The notes beneath the pieces were generated by a model. The model saw only the letters and a list, made by a program, of their open reading frames with translations. It did no database searches and was not told the origin of the DNA. A stretch of 64,000 bases of DNA. It comes from Pseudomonas parafulva (GTDB lineage: Bacteria > Pseudomonadota > Gammaproteobacteria > Pseudomonadales > Pseudomonadaceae). The stretch is from positions 217,001 through 281,000 of the forward strand of contig NZ_CP019952.1 of the NCBI RefSeq assembly GCF_002021815.1, written 5' to 3'. The number at the start of each line of letters is the position of its first letter. Position 1 is the stretch's first letter. Positions 17,194 to 26,907 of this stretch are shown here, piece by piece. Both the position numbers and the translations under genes were made by a program.

Positions 17194-17310
17194 GAGTGTA
17201 CGCATTCCTTCGCCAGTCATTGATGAGGCCCCGTCGTGCGGGAAGGCCCTCACGCTAACACCAATGACCTGTGGTACGGCAGTACCAGGCGTGTGACATG
17301 GCGCACAAAC

Positions 17311-17343
17311 GAAAAAGCCCCAGGCGTTGGCCTGGGGCTTTTC
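17311..17343 (-). terminator. Rho-independent terminator of tRNA-Arg
   Basis: AAGCCCCAGGC, loop, GCCTGGGGCTT followed by TTTTC when read on the minus strand. It lies immediately downstream of the tRNA 3' end and is nearly symmetric, with A-tract and T-tract on the two sides. Confidence 0.8.
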
Positions 17344-17348
17344 ATGTA

Positions 17349-17425
17349 TGGCGCACTCGGCGGGATTCGAACCCACGACCCCTGCCTTCGGAGGGCAGTA
17401 CTCTATCCAGCTGAGCTACGAGTGC
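17349..17425 (-). tRNA. tRNA-Arg (anticodon CCG)
   Basis: 77 bases including encoded CCA. The acceptor arms GCACTCG and CGAGTGC pair perfectly, followed by discriminator G and CCA. The D-arm (GCTCAGCTGGATAGAGT), the anticodon loop CTCCGAA (anticodon CCG) and the T-arm GTGGGTTCGAATCCCGC are all present. It reads CGG arginine codons. I see no repeat of its 3' end elsewhere in the window and no integrase, so there is no sign that it is in use as an attachment site. Confidence 0.95.
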
Positions 17426-17735
17426 AACGCGCACGCATGATACCTATCTCGTTCGTCGGCGTCCATCGCCTTGATCTGTAGCCCTTTTTACCTGCTGCCG
17501 TGTTTCGCCTCCACTAGGTACGGCTACTATTCCGGTTCGTGCTCGCCCTGGTCCGACAGGCTGCATCACACCCTGCCAGTGAGCCGTTTCCAATAAAGGT
17601 GTTCAACCGCTCGTTCTTTTTTTCGAACAGCCTATTGTCCAACACCCCAGCAGACGCTTAGCATTCGTTTGAGATTTCAAACGCTCGGAGCCCTGCGCTG
17701 GGCGCTTTCAACAATCAACAATTCGGGAAGCCGAC
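17426..17735. other. 310-base intergenic region upstream of gabD
   Basis: Contains the start-side region of tRNA-Arg on the minus strand and the promoter region of gabD on the plus strand. The only clear structure is the inverted repeat at 17666-17683, listed separately. I see no further open frame or RNA gene, and no sigma-54 type -24/-12 element. Confidence 0.6.
17666..17683. promoter_or_regulatory. Inverted repeat upstream of gabD, candidate operator
   Basis: Perfect dyad CGTTTGA-GATT-TCAAACG, centred about 60 bases before the gabD start. Its size and position suit a dimeric regulator of GABA catabolism, or a 5'-leader hairpin. No regulator is encoded next to it, so identity is open. Confidence 0.4.
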
Positions 17736-19178
17736 ATGCAGCTCAAAGACGCTCAGTTGTTCCGCCAGCAAGCCTTCATCAACGGTGAATGGCTGGATGC
17801 GGACAGCGGCCAGACTATCAATGTGACCAACCCTGCCACGGGCGAAGTCATTGGTACCGTGCCGAAGATGGGTACTGCGGAAACCCGCCGCGCCATCGAG
17901 GCAGCCGACAAGGCCCTGCCGGCCTGGCGTGCCCTGACCGCCAAGGAGCGCTCGACCAAGCTGCGTCGCTGGTTCGAACTGATGATCGAAAATCAGGACG
18001 ACCTCGCTCGCCTGATGACCACCGAACAAGGCAAGCCGCTGGCTGAAGCCAAAGGCGAAATCGCCTATGCCGCCTCCTTCATCGAGTGGTTCGCCGAAGA
18101 AGCCAAGCGCGTCTATGGCGACACCATCCCGGGCCACCAGCCTGACAAGCGCCTGATCGTCATCAAGCAGCCGATTGGCGTCACTGCGGCCATCACCCCG
18201 TGGAACTTCCCGGCTGCCATGATCACCCGTAAAGCCGGCCCGGCCTTGGCCGCTGGCTGCACCATGGTGCTCAAGCCTGCCTCGCAGACGCCGTACTCCG
18301 CGCTGGCCCTGGTCGAACTGGCCAACCGTGCCGGTATTCCGGCGGGCGTGCTGAGCGTGGTCACCGGCAGTGCTGGCGAAGTCGGCGGCGAGCTGACCGG
18401 CAACGCCTTGGTGCGCAAACTCTCCTTCACTGGCTCCACCGAAATCGGTCGCCAGCTGATGCAGGAATGCGCCAAGGACATCAAGAAAGTATCCCTGGAA
18501 CTGGGTGGCAACGCCCCGTTCATCGTGTTCGACGACGCCGATCTGGATAAGGCAGTCGAAGGCGCGATCATCTCCAAGTACCGCAACAACGGCCAGACAT
18601 GCGTCTGTGCCAACCGTATCTACGTGCAGGACGGCGTCTATGACGCGTTCGCGCAGAAGCTGGCCGCCGCTGTCGCCAAGCTCAAGATCGGTAACGGCCT
18701 GGAAGACGGCACCACCACTGGCCCGCTAATCGACGGCAAGGCCGTGGCCAAGGTGCAGGAGCACATCGAAGACGCAGTGAGCAAAGGCGCCAAGGTCCTG
18801 TCCGGCGGCAAGCTGATCGAAGGTAACTTCTTCGAGCCGACCATTCTGGTCGACGTGCCCAAGACCGCTGCCGTTGCCAAGGAAGAAACCTTCGGCCCGC
18901 TGGCGCCGCTGTTCCGCTTCAAAGACGAAGCTGAAGTCATCGCCATGTCTAACGACACCGAGTTTGGCCTGGCCTCCTACTTCTACGCCCGCGACATGAG
19001 CCGTGTGTTCCGTGTCGCCGAAGCGCTGGAATACGGCATGGTAGGCATCAACACCGGCCTGATTTCCAACGAAGTGGCGCCATTCGGCGGTATCAAGGCT
19101 TCTGGCCTGGGCCGCGAAGGCTCCAAGTACGGTATCGAGGATTACCTCGAAATCAAATACCTGTGCATCAGCGTCTGA
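17736..19178 (+). CDS. gabD: Succinate-semialdehyde dehydrogenase (NADP+)
   Basis: 480 residues, GGGAAG upstream of the ATG. A standard aldehyde dehydrogenase: ITPWNFPAAMITRK (cofactor site), FTGSTEIG, general base E255 in SLELGGNAPF, and catalytic C289 in NNGQTCVCANR. The double Cys around the active site (CVC) is as in E. coli GabD, where the second Cys can form a redox disulfide. It oxidises succinate semialdehyde, made by GabT, to succinate for the TCA cycle. gabT lies 182 bases downstream, separated by an intrinsic terminator. Confidence 0.95.
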   Translation: MQLKDAQLFRQQAFINGEWLDADSGQTINVTNPATGEVIGTVPKMGTAETRRAIEAADKALPAWRALTAKERSTKLRRWFELMIENQDDLARLMTTEQGKPLAEAKGEIAYAASFIEWFAEEAKRVYGDTIPGHQPDKRLIVIKQPIGVTAAITPWNFPAAMITRKAGPALAAGCTMVLKPASQTPYSALALVELANRAGIPAGVLSVVTGSAGEVGGELTGNALVRKLSFTGSTEIGRQLMQECAKDIKKVSLELGGNAPFIVFDDADLDKAVEGAIISKYRNNGQTCVCANRIYVQDGVYDAFAQKLAAAVAKLKIGNGLEDGTTTGPLIDGKAVAKVQEHIEDAVSKGAKVLSGGKLIEGNFFEPTILVDVPKTAAVAKEETFGPLAPLFRFKDEAEVIAMSNDTEFGLASYFYARDMSRVFRVAEALEYGMVGINTGLISNEVAPFGGIKASGLGREGSKYGIEDYLEIKYLCISV

Positions 19179-19202
19179 TCGCACGGTAAAGGCTTTACCT
19201 CT

Positions 19203-19242
19203 GCCAGCGGGGCGCGAGAGCGACGTTCCGCTGGCCTTTTTT
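19203..19242 (+). terminator. Intrinsic terminator between gabD and gabT
   Basis: GCCAGCGG (19203-19210) pairs with CCGCTGGC (19228-19235), followed by a run of six T. The loop is 17 bases and could form a smaller inner hairpin. It should end or attenuate gabD transcripts before gabT. Confidence 0.7.
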
Positions 19243-19360
19243 ACATTGCAGCACCTGGTGGCCAGGGCGCTCGCGGCAGTCGATCAACGAATACTGACTG
19301 CGGGCAACCCCAGCTACCCCCGAATAAAAGCGCCATGTTCAACGGCGCAATGAGGGCATT

Positions 19361-20638
19361 ATGAGCAAGACCAACGAATCCTTGATGCAACGCCGTGTCG
19401 CCGCCGTTCCACGTGGCGTCGGTCAGATCCACCCGATTTTCGTTGAATCGGCCAAGAACTCCACCGTCATCGACGTCGAAGGCCGCGAACTGATCGACTT
19501 CGCTGGCGGTATCGCCGTGCTGAACACCGGGCACCTGCACCCAAAAGTGGTTGCAGCGGTGCAAGAGCAGCTCACCAAGGTCAGCCACACCTGCTTCCAG
19601 GTGCTGGCCTATGAGCCCTACGTAGAGCTGTGCGAAAAGATCAACAAGCTGGTGCCAGGTGACTTCGACAAGAAGACCCTGTTGGTATCCACCGGCTCCG
19701 AAGCGGTCGAGAACGCCGTCAAGATCGCCCGTGCCGCGACCGGCCGCGCTGGCGTGATCGCCTTCACCGGCGGCTACCACGGCCGTACCATGATGACACT
19801 GGGCCTGACCGGTAAAGTCGTGCCGTACTCCGCAGGCATGGGCCTGATGCCAGGTGGCGTCTTCCGTGCACTGTTCCCGAGCGAGCTGCATGGCGTCAGC
19901 GTTGACGATGCCATCGCTTCGGTCGAGCGCATCTTCAAGAACGATGCCGAGCCACGTGACATCGCCGCTATCATCCTCGAGCCCGTACAAGGCGAGGGCG
20001 GCTTCCTGCCAGCGCCTAAAGAGCTGATGAAGCGTCTGCGTGCCCTGTGTGACCAGCACGGTATCCTGCTGATTGCCGACGAAGTGCAGACCGGTGCAGG
20101 CCGTACTGGCACCTTCTTCGCCATGGAGCAGATGGGCGTTGCGCCTGACCTGACGACCTTCGCCAAGTCCATCGCTGGCGGCTTCCCGCTGGCCGGTGTG
20201 TGCGGCAAGGCTGAATACATGGACGCCATTGCACCGGGCGGCCTGGGCGGCACTTATGCCGGTTCGCCAATCGCCTGTGCTGCGGCCCTGGCCGTCATCG
20301 ATGTATTCGAAGAAGAAAACCTGCTGGACCGCAGCAAGGCCGTGGGCGAGCGCCTGACTGCCGGCCTGCGTGAAATCCAGCAGAAGCACCCGATCATCGG
20401 TGACGTGCGTGGCCTGGGTTCGATGATTGCCGTCGAAGTCTTCGAGAAAGGCACTCATACCCCTAACGCTGCAGCTGTCGCCCAGGTCGTTGCCAAGGCA
20501 CGCGACAAGGGCCTGATCCTGCTGTCCTGCGGTACCTACGGCAACGTCCTGCGTATTCTGGTGCCGCTGACCGCCGAAGACGCCCTGCTGGACAAGGGCC
20601 TGGTCATCATCGAAGAGTGCTTCGCTGAACTCGCTTGA
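19361..20638 (+). CDS. gabT: 4-aminobutyrate aminotransferase
   Basis: 425 residues. A class III aminotransferase with STGSEAVENAVKIAR, GGYHGRTMMTLGLTG, IADEVQTGAGRTG and the PLP lysine K269 in FAKSIAGGFPLAG. Length and motifs match GabT, which converts GABA and 2-oxoglutarate to succinate semialdehyde and glutamate. Together with gabD it makes the GABA shunt. Its use of 5-aminovalerate in lysine catabolism is known for Pseudomonas homologues (DavT), and this gene could serve both roles. Confidence 0.93.
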   Translation: MSKTNESLMQRRVAAVPRGVGQIHPIFVESAKNSTVIDVEGRELIDFAGGIAVLNTGHLHPKVVAAVQEQLTKVSHTCFQVLAYEPYVELCEKINKLVPGDFDKKTLLVSTGSEAVENAVKIARAATGRAGVIAFTGGYHGRTMMTLGLTGKVVPYSAGMGLMPGGVFRALFPSELHGVSVDDAIASVERIFKNDAEPRDIAAIILEPVQGEGGFLPAPKELMKRLRALCDQHGILLIADEVQTGAGRTGTFFAMEQMGVAPDLTTFAKSIAGGFPLAGVCGKAEYMDAIAPGGLGGTYAGSPIACAAALAVIDVFEEENLLDRSKAVGERLTAGLREIQQKHPIIGDVRGLGSMIAVEVFEKGTHTPNAAAVAQVVAKARDKGLILLSCGTYGNVLRILVPLTAEDALLDKGLVIIEECFAELA

Positions 20639-20651
20639 TGTAGCTGGCTTT

Positions 20652-20678
20652 AAAAAAACCCGCTTCGGCGGGTTTTTT
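20652..20678. terminator. Bidirectional terminator after gabT
   Basis: AAAAAA-CCCGC-TTCG-GCGGG-TTTTTT, a symmetric hairpin with A- and T-tracts between the convergent gabT and GGDEF genes. Confidence 0.88.
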
Positions 20679-20716
20679 CATGTCAGCAATATACAGACGG
20701 CAGGCGGCGGCGATGC

Positions 20717-21703
20717 TCACCCCTGAACGATCTGGTTCTTGCCTTGGCGCTTGGCTTGATACATGGCTGCGTCGGCGCGGGCATACAAGCTGTTCAGGGT
20801 GTCATCGTCATCCAATAAACCCGTCAGACCCTGACTCACCGTCACGCTGTAGGTCTGGCCCTCCTGGCCGAAGCTCAGCCGCTGAACCTCCCGCTGCAAA
20901 CGTTCGGCGATCTGTTCTGCCACTTTGGCCTTACAGCCCGGGAACACCGCGGCAAACTCTTCACCCCCGATCCGGCCGAACAGATCACCTCGGCGCAGTA
21001 CGGTCCTGCCGCTGTGGGCGATACGCTGCAGCACCTGGTCGCCTTCCTGGTGGCCATAGCTGTCATTGATGTTCTTGAAATCGTCGATGTCCAGAAGCAG
21101 GAACGTCAGCGGTGTACCGTCTTCGCGTGCCTTGTCAAACGCCTGCTTGGCGCATTCGAAGAAGTGGCGACGGTTACTGCTCTGGGTCAGGACATCGGTA
21201 GTGGCCAGGCGCTGAAGCTCGCCCTCCAGTCGTTTCTTGTCGGTGATGTCTTCGGCAATGCCAACGATGGTTACCCGATCGTTACCTGGCTGCTGGCTGA
21301 CGTAGCACTTGTCGCTTAACCAGCGCAGTTCGCCATCGTCATTGAGAATGCGGTATTCGCGGTGTTCCACGGAGCCTGTGGACAGTACCTGAGCCAGGCT
21401 CTGTTCGGCAAATTCAAGATCATCCGGATAGATGCTGTCGCGCCATACGTTGAAGTCGGCCATGACCCGGCAGACAGGGCGACCGAAGATGCGCTCGAAT
21501 GCAGGGCTTACGTAGAGCACTTGCCGCGTTTCCCAATCGAAGGCCCACAGTACGGCGTTGACACTTTCGAGCAGCGAACTGAACAACTGCTCACGTTCGC
21601 TGAGGCGGGCGACTTCGCTTTGGGCATGCATCAGTGCCAGCAGGGTTTGAGCAGCGTCGGGGGGAGGAGTACCGGGCAGAATCTTGGGATTGTTCTTGGC
21701 CAT
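20717..21703 (-). CDS. PAS-GGDEF diguanylate cyclase
   Basis: 328 residues from the ATG at 21703; a GTG two codons upstream is an alternative and neither has a strong ribosome binding site. A PAS domain of the PAS_3 type spans about 38-150 (WAFDWETRQVLYVSPAFERIFG, then GIAEDITDKKRLE). The GGDEF domain (about 165-325) has an intact active site GGEEF and an inhibitory site RRGD placed five residues before it, so the enzyme should make c-di-GMP and be product-inhibited. No membrane segment is visible; it is a cytoplasmic sensor. The signal sensed by PAS is unknown. Confidence 0.9.
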   Translation of the reverse strand: MAKNNPKILPGTPPPDAAQTLLALMHAQSEVARLSEREQLFSSLLESVNAVLWAFDWETRQVLYVSPAFERIFGRPVCRVMADFNVWRDSIYPDDLEFAEQSLAQVLSTGSVEHREYRILNDDGELRWLSDKCYVSQQPGNDRVTIVGIAEDITDKKRLEGELQRLATTDVLTQSSNRRHFFECAKQAFDKAREDGTPLTFLLLDIDDFKNINDSYGHQEGDQVLQRIAHSGRTVLRRGDLFGRIGGEEFAAVFPGCKAKVAEQIAERLQREVQRLSFGQEGQTYSVTVSQGLTGLLDDDDTLNSLYARADAAMYQAKRQGKNQIVQG

Positions 21704-21831
21704 GTGCACAGAGCGCGCTCGACGGGTAAAGGTGCGGCCACCTTCCGGCCGATGTGGGCAGTTCGAGTCGAAACAGAGCAGTGAAGTTCCTGAGCTTACG
21801 CCCCAGAACGGGGCGTATCGATCAACGGAGG

Positions 21832-23016
21832 TCAGGCAGCGGTCGGGCGCAGGGAATAGGTTTTCAACTGTGACGCAAAGTCGCGTAGGGCGTGGATGCC
21901 ACTGGTCTCGGCCTCATGCACCCAATCCTTCATGGCGGCAAGCATGTCGTGGCCGTTGGCGCTGGTCCGCGCCCAGATCTGCTGCAGGGCCAGGCGTTTC
22001 TCGTAAATGGTCTTCAATGCCTGGCTGTGCGCCAGCATGGACTCGATACGGACATGGTGGCGATCCTCCAGCAAGCTGGTCTCGCGGGACAGCAGGCGCT
22101 TGGCGCGTCGGAAATGGTGGCTGACCGAGGCATCGACGCGGTCCAGTTCCTGTTTGACCAGCGGGCCGATCACAAGCTTGCGGTACTGGGCCATGATCTG
22201 GAAGCGGTTGTTCAGAATGGCCATGGCAGTGTCCATGTCCAGGCTGGCCTTGCCGGCAACGCGGTGGGCGATGGGGGCCACGCGCTGGACCTTGGCCAGC
22301 CGCAGCAGGCAGAACAGGCGAATCCACGCCCAGCCCATGTCGAATTCCCAGCGCCTGACCGAAAGTTTGGCCGAGTTGGGGTAGGTGTGGTGATTGTTGT
22401 GCAGCTCTTCGCCGCCAATGACGATGCCCCAAGGCACCAGGTTGGTGGCAGCGTCGCGGCATTCGAAATTGCGATAGCCCACGGCATGGCCCAGGCCATT
22501 GACTACCCCGGCTGCCCAGAAGGGAATCCACATCATCTGCACGGCCCAGATCGTGATGCCGGCGGTACCGAACAGCAGCAGGTCGATGAGCGCCATCAGC
22601 ACGATACCGCCCAGCTTGTAGCGGGAGTAGAGGTTGCGTTCGACCCAGTCGTCCGGGCAGTTCTTGCCGTAGATGCGCAGGGTCTCAGGGTTGCGCGCCT
22701 CTTCGCGGTAGAGCTCGGCCCCTTTACGAAGCACCGTGCTCAAGCCCTTGTAGACTGGGCTGTGCGGGTCGTCCGGGGTTTCGCACTTGGCGTGGTGCTT
22801 GCGATGAACAGCGGTCCATTCACGGGTGTTCTGCGCCGTGGTGAGCCACAGCCAGAAGCGGAAGAAATGCTTGAGCCCGGAATTGAGCTCCAGCGCGCGA
22901 TGCGCGGAATAGCGATGCAGGTAGACCGTGACGCTGACAATGGTCACATGGGTCATCAACAAAGTGATGCCGACCAGTTGCCAGGCCGACAAGTCGAGCA
23001 GGCCGTTGTACCACAT
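21832..23016 (-). CDS. Delta-9 acyl-lipid/acyl-CoA fatty acid desaturase
   Basis: 394 residues, integral membrane desaturase. The three histidine boxes are HRYSAH (box 1), HRKHH (box 2) and HNNHH (box 3), which bind the di-iron site; the hydrophobic pairs flanking them are in the expected places. The C-terminal 130 residues are helical and hydrophilic. It introduces the delta-9 double bond into membrane acyl chains, a role shown for the DesA/DesB enzymes of Pseudomonas. No regulator or reductase gene is adjacent. Whether it acts on phospholipid-bound chains (DesA) or acyl-CoA (DesB) is not decided here. Confidence 0.9.
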   Translation of the reverse strand: MWYNGLLDLSAWQLVGITLLMTHVTIVSVTVYLHRYSAHRALELNSGLKHFFRFWLWLTTAQNTREWTAVHRKHHAKCETPDDPHSPVYKGLSTVLRKGAELYREEARNPETLRIYGKNCPDDWVERNLYSRYKLGGIVLMALIDLLLFGTAGITIWAVQMMWIPFWAAGVVNGLGHAVGYRNFECRDAATNLVPWGIVIGGEELHNNHHTYPNSAKLSVRRWEFDMGWAWIRLFCLLRLAKVQRVAPIAHRVAGKASLDMDTAMAILNNRFQIMAQYRKLVIGPLVKQELDRVDASVSHHFRRAKRLLSRETSLLEDRHHVRIESMLAHSQALKTIYEKRLALQQIWARTSANGHDMLAAMKDWVHEAETSGIHALRDFASQLKTYSLRPTAA

Positions 23017-23224
23017 AGGTAGAGATACCCTCGAAATTCAGGGGAAAGGTGCGATTATCCCTGGGTCGGGAAATAAAACCAGTCAAAGCTGACCACGCGA
23101 TGTTTCAGCGGGGCGGCGGTGCGCGGCATGCCTTGGCGCGAGGCCTTTGCAAAGCGGCAACCGCACGTCGGGCAGCAGAAGCTTTATAATCCCCCAACAC
23201 TTTCCATGGGCAATTCCACCCGAC

Positions 23225-25120
23225 ATGTCTGTTTCCGTTCGCGACGCCTTGCGCATGGCTGCGCTCTATGTGGTGCTCTCGATCCTCTGGCTGGTGCTGG
23301 CCGAGGTGGTGCTGCACAGCATGACTGAAGACCCCCTGGCCCTGACGGTGGGGCGCCAGATCAACGTCGTGGTCTGGGTGTTGCTCAGCGCCTTGCTGAT
23401 CTACGTCTCGCGTGTGCGGCTGTTGAACTTCATCGGTGCCGGTGCGCGCCTGCGCGGCGAAGACCGTGAGCGCCTGCGCATGGCCGCCGCGGTGTTCGAC
23501 TGCACCCTGGAAGGGGTCCTTGTGACCGACCGGCAGGGGGTGATCGTGCACGTCAACCGCGCGTTCATGCGCATCACCGGCTATCAGCAGGATGAGGTCA
23601 TCGGCCAGCGCCCGAGCAAGTTCAAGTCGGGGCACCATGGTGCCGCGTTCTACCAGCAGATCTACGCGGCCCTGACCGAGACTGGGGAGTGGAGCGGCGA
23701 GATCTGGAACCGCCGCAAAAGCGGTGAAATCTATCCTCAATGGCAAACCATTCGCGCCATTCGTGACGACGAAGGCGAACTGAGCCATTACGTGGCGGTA
23801 TTCAGTGACATCAGCGCCATCAAGCATTCGGAGCAGGAGCTGGCCTACCTGGCCCACCATGATCCCCTGACCGACCTGCCCAATCGCTTGTTGTTCACCG
23901 ACCGGGTCCAACAGGCGTTGGCTGCGGCCCAGGCCAAGAAGCGCGGTTGTGCGCTGCTGCTTCTGGACCTCGATCATTTCCAAAGCATCAACGACGGGCT
24001 GGGTCATACGATCGGCGATCAGTTGCTTAAGTTGGTGGGCGCCCGCCTGGGCGAAGTGGTGAGCAGCGGGGTCACCCTGGCGCGCCTGGGCGGCGACGAG
24101 TTCGGCGTCCTGGCCGAGCACTGCCAGGACCTGGGGCAGGCGGCAAAGCTGGCCCAGCGCATCATCGAACGCATGCGCGAGCCCTTCCTGTTCGAGGGCC
24201 ATCGCTTGTTCATCAGCGTCAGCGCAGGCATCAGCCTGTTCCCAAGCGACGCTCTGAGTGCCGAGCAGTTGCTGCGCAATGCCGATTCGGCGCTGTACAA
24301 GGCCAAGACCAACGGTCGCGCCTGCTACGCCCTGTATACCGAGGAGCTGACCGCGCACGCCCAGTTGCGCGTGGAAACGGCCGGGGAATTGCGCCGCGCC
24401 CTCGAGCAGGATGAGCTACGCGCGTTCTACCAACCAGTGCACGACCTGGCCTCGGGCAGCCAGGTGGGGGTCGAGGCGCTGGTCCGCTGGCAGCATCCCC
24501 AGCGGGGCCTGGTGGCACCGGGCGAATTCATTCCGATTGCCGAACGCACCGGTCTGATTGCCGAAATCGATGCCTGGGTGCTACGCCAGGCGTGCCTGCA
24601 GATGGTGCGCTGGCAGCAGGAAGGCCGCCCACTGGCATTCGTGGCCGTGAACATCTCGAGCCGGCTGTTTGGCCAGCATGAGTTGTACCGGCAGGTGGCC
24701 GATGTGCTGCATGAAACAGGCCTGGCGCCAGCGCTGCTTGAGCTGGAGGTCACGGAAAGTGCGGTGATGGATGATCCGGAAGTGGCCTTGGAGCAGCTTC
24801 ACCGTCTGCGCGAGCTGGGGGTAACCCTGGCCATCGATGATTTCGGCACTGGGTATTCCTCGCTGCTACGTCTCAAGCGCATGCCCGTGCAAAAGCTCAA
24901 GATCGACCAGGGCTTCGTGACCGGGCTGCCGTGCGATGAGGATGATGTCGCCATCGTGCGTGTGATCATCGCCCTGGCCCGCAGCATGGGCATGCAAGTG
25001 CACGCCGAAGGCATCGAGCAGCAGGAGCAGGCCAGCTTCCTGTTGCAGGAGCAGTGCCAGCTGGGGCAGGGCTACTGGTTCGGCCGGCCGGTCGCCGCAA
25101 AGGACCTGCGCTGGGAATGA
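23225..25120 (+). CDS. Membrane PAS-GGDEF-EAL c-di-GMP turnover protein
   Basis: 631 residues from the ATG at 23225 (MSVSVRDALRM); the longer frame lacks support, though no strong ribosome binding site precedes this start either. Two membrane helices lie at about 8-32 and 42-62. A PAS domain (about 85-200) contains EGVLVTDRQGVIVHVNRAF and QRPSKFKSGHH. The GGDEF domain (about 220-375) has an intact GGDEF but no RxxD inhibitory site. The EAL domain (about 390-630) has EALVRW, the DDFGTGYSS loop and KIDQGFV, so phosphodiesterase activity is likely. This is the RocS/YfiN-like hybrid layout; the net activity is not predictable. Confidence 0.9.
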   Translation: MSVSVRDALRMAALYVVLSILWLVLAEVVLHSMTEDPLALTVGRQINVVVWVLLSALLIYVSRVRLLNFIGAGARLRGEDRERLRMAAAVFDCTLEGVLVTDRQGVIVHVNRAFMRITGYQQDEVIGQRPSKFKSGHHGAAFYQQIYAALTETGEWSGEIWNRRKSGEIYPQWQTIRAIRDDEGELSHYVAVFSDISAIKHSEQELAYLAHHDPLTDLPNRLLFTDRVQQALAAAQAKKRGCALLLLDLDHFQSINDGLGHTIGDQLLKLVGARLGEVVSSGVTLARLGGDEFGVLAEHCQDLGQAAKLAQRIIERMREPFLFEGHRLFISVSAGISLFPSDALSAEQLLRNADSALYKAKTNGRACYALYTEELTAHAQLRVETAGELRRALEQDELRAFYQPVHDLASGSQVGVEALVRWQHPQRGLVAPGEFIPIAERTGLIAEIDAWVLRQACLQMVRWQQEGRPLAFVAVNISSRLFGQHELYRQVADVLHETGLAPALLELEVTESAVMDDPEVALEQLHRLRELGVTLAIDDFGTGYSSLLRLKRMPVQKLKIDQGFVTGLPCDEDDVAIVRVIIALARSMGMQVHAEGIEQQEQASFLLQEQCQLGQGYWFGRPVAAKDLRWE

Positions 25121-25124
25121 GGCC

Positions 25125-25149
25125 AAGGGCTGGCTTGGCGCCAGCCCTT
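25125..25149. terminator. Hairpin between convergent genes
   Basis: AAGGGCTGG, a 7-base loop, CCAGCCCTT: a 9-bp perfect stem between the EAL gene and the metI-like gene. There is no long T-run, so termination strength is uncertain. Confidence 0.5.
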
Positions 25150-25158
25150 CGCCTTCGC

Positions 25159-25803
25159 TCATCGCTTGTTCAACCCTCGGGCCAGCCGATCGCCACCCAG
25201 CTGGATCAGTGCCACCAGGGCCACCAGCATGGCGATCACCGTCAACATGATTTGGCTGTCGAAGCGCTGGTATCCATAGCGGTAGGCGATGTCCCCCAAC
25301 CCTCCGGCACCGATGGCGCCCGCCATGGCGGATGAATTGATCAGCGTCACCAAGGTGATGGTGAAGCCGCCGACGATGCCTGGCAGGGCTTCTGGCAGCA
25401 GCACGTGCCAGACGATGTGCCAGCGTCGGCACCCCATGGCCTGCGCCGCCTCCACCAGGCCGTGGTCGACCTCTCGCAGGCTGACTTCGGCGATGCGGGC
25501 GAAAAAGGGCGTGGCCGCGATGGTAAGGGGCACGATGGCCGCCCAGACGCCATAGGTTGTGCCGACCACCCACCGCGTGAAGGGGATCAGGGCAACCATC
25601 AGGATCAGAAACGGCACCGAGCGAAACAGGTTGACGAACGCGCCCAGCACCCGGTTGAGCAGCGGCGCCGCATAGATGCCCCCCTTGTCGCTGGTCACCA
25701 GCATGACGGCCATCGGTACGCCCACCAGCAAGGCGATCAGCGAAGAAACGCCCACCATCAGCAGCGTGTCGAGCAAACCCTCCAGCAGACGATCAACCCA
25801 CAT
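25159..25803 (-). CDS. metI: MetI-type ABC transporter permease
   Basis: 214 residues from the ATG at 25803, which overlaps the 3' end of the metN-like gene by 11 bases. Five membrane helices and the EAA loop ([25 protein letters not shown]) are typical of MetI of the methionine transporter family. It is the last gene of an operon with SfnB- and DszA-like enzymes, so the transported compound is probably a sulfur-containing molecule other than, or in addition to, methionine. Confidence 0.9.
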   Translation of the reverse strand: MWVDRLLEGLLDTLLMVGVSSLIALLVGVPMAVMLVTSDKGGIYAAPLLNRVLGAFVNLFRSVPFLILMVALIPFTRWVVGTTYGVWAAIVPLTIAATPFFARIAEVSLREVDHGLVEAAQAMGCRRWHIVWHVLLPEALPGIVGGFTITLVTLINSSAMAGAIGAGGLGDIAYRYGYQRFDSQIMLTVIAMLVALVALIQLGGDRLARGLNKR

Positions 25804-26902
25804 GGCCCAGCACCTCCACATCTTCGGCCCAGCGCCGACTGCGTTCCAGGAGGCGGTTGGCGTCATGGGGCGAGTGCTGCACCGACACGATCAGTTGCGC
25901 CAGGGTATGCGCGCCGATGGATTGCACACCCCCCTGCAGCAACCGCACGCGTCCGCCCAACTCGGCGAACAATGCCGACAGATCGGGCTCGCCGAAGGCT
26001 GTCAGCTTCAGCACGATGGCGCTGTCGGGGCTCGATGGCGCAGCCTTGATGTTCGCGGTCAAGGCCTCTGGCAAGGTCGGTTGCAGGGGCGCCAGCAACG
26101 TGCGCGTGGTGGCGTGCCGCGCCGCGCCGAACACCTGCCAGACCTCGCCCTGCTCGACCAATTGGCCACGCTCCAGTACCGCAACCCGATGGCAGGTGTC
26201 GCGCACCACGGCCATTTCATGGGTGATCAGCACGATGGTCAGGCCCAGGCGTTGGTTGATGTCGCGTAGCAGTTGCAGGATTGAGGCGGTAGTCTCCGGG
26301 TCCAGCGCCGAGGTCGCTTCGTCGCACAGCAGGATACTTGGGTCATGTACCAGAGCGCGGGCAATGCCCACGCGCTGCTTCTGGCCGCCCGACAACTGCG
26401 CAGGGTAAACGTGATGCTTGTCCTCGAGGCCAACCAGTTGCAGCAGCTCGCGCACCTTGTGCTGGCGCTGCGCTTTGGCGACGCCGGCCACCTTCAGGGG
26501 TAGCTCGACGTTCTGCCATACGGTCTTGGCTGACATCAGGTTGAAGTGCTGGAAAATCATGCCGATGCTTCGGCGCAACCCCACCAGTGCGTCCTCGTCG
26601 TAGCTGGCAATGTCCGCCTGCTCGATCAGCACTCGGCCTTGCGTAGGCTGTTCCAACCGGTTGATGGCGCGCAGTAGCGACGACTTACCCGCCCCGCTGC
26701 GGCCGATGATGCCGAAGATTTCACCGCGCCGGATGTTCAGGTCGATGCCTTGCAGGGCTGGCTGGCTCTGGCCTGGATACGTCTTGCCCAGCCCGATGAA
26801 CCGCACATGGGCGTGGTTGACGTCAGGGCGCAGGTCCAAGTGTTCAGCCTGACGGGGTGGTGCAGAGGACTCGAGTGCTCGCCGTGCAGTGGACTGGCTC
26901 AT
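25793..26902 (-). CDS. metN: MetN-type ABC transporter ATP-binding protein
   Basis: 369 residues from the ATG at 26902, with GGAG 8 bases upstream. Walker A GRSGAGKS, signature LSGGQKQR and Walker [13 protein letters not shown] are intact. The C-terminal part (about 285-365) is a NIL/ACT-like domain, which in E. coli MetN binds methionine and inhibits transport. About 35 residues precede the usual MetN start. It begins five bases after the stop of the metQ-like gene. Confidence 0.92.
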   Translation of the reverse strand: MSQSTARRALESSAPPRQAEHLDLRPDVNHAHVRFIGLGKTYPGQSQPALQGIDLNIRRGEIFGIIGRSGAGKSSLLRAINRLEQPTQGRVLIEQADIASYDEDALVGLRRSIGMIFQHFNLMSAKTVWQNVELPLKVAGVAKAQRQHKVRELLQLVGLEDKHHVYPAQLSGGQKQRVGIARALVHDPSILLCDEATSALDPETTASILQLLRDINQRLGLTIVLITHEMAVVRDTCHRVAVLERGQLVEQGEVWQVFGAARHATTRTLLAPLQPTLPEALTANIKAAPSSPDSAIVLKLTAFGEPDLSALFAELGGRVRLLQGGVQSIGAHTLAQLIVSVQHSPHDANRLLERSRRWAEDVEVLGHVG

Positions 26903-26907
26903 CGCTG

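Noticed and set aside
17349..17425. tRNA-Arg as an island attachment site for the adjacent ATP-grasp cluster
   Set aside because: No integrase, no repeat of the tRNA 3' end in the window, and the dipeptidase gene lies between; nothing supports integration here.
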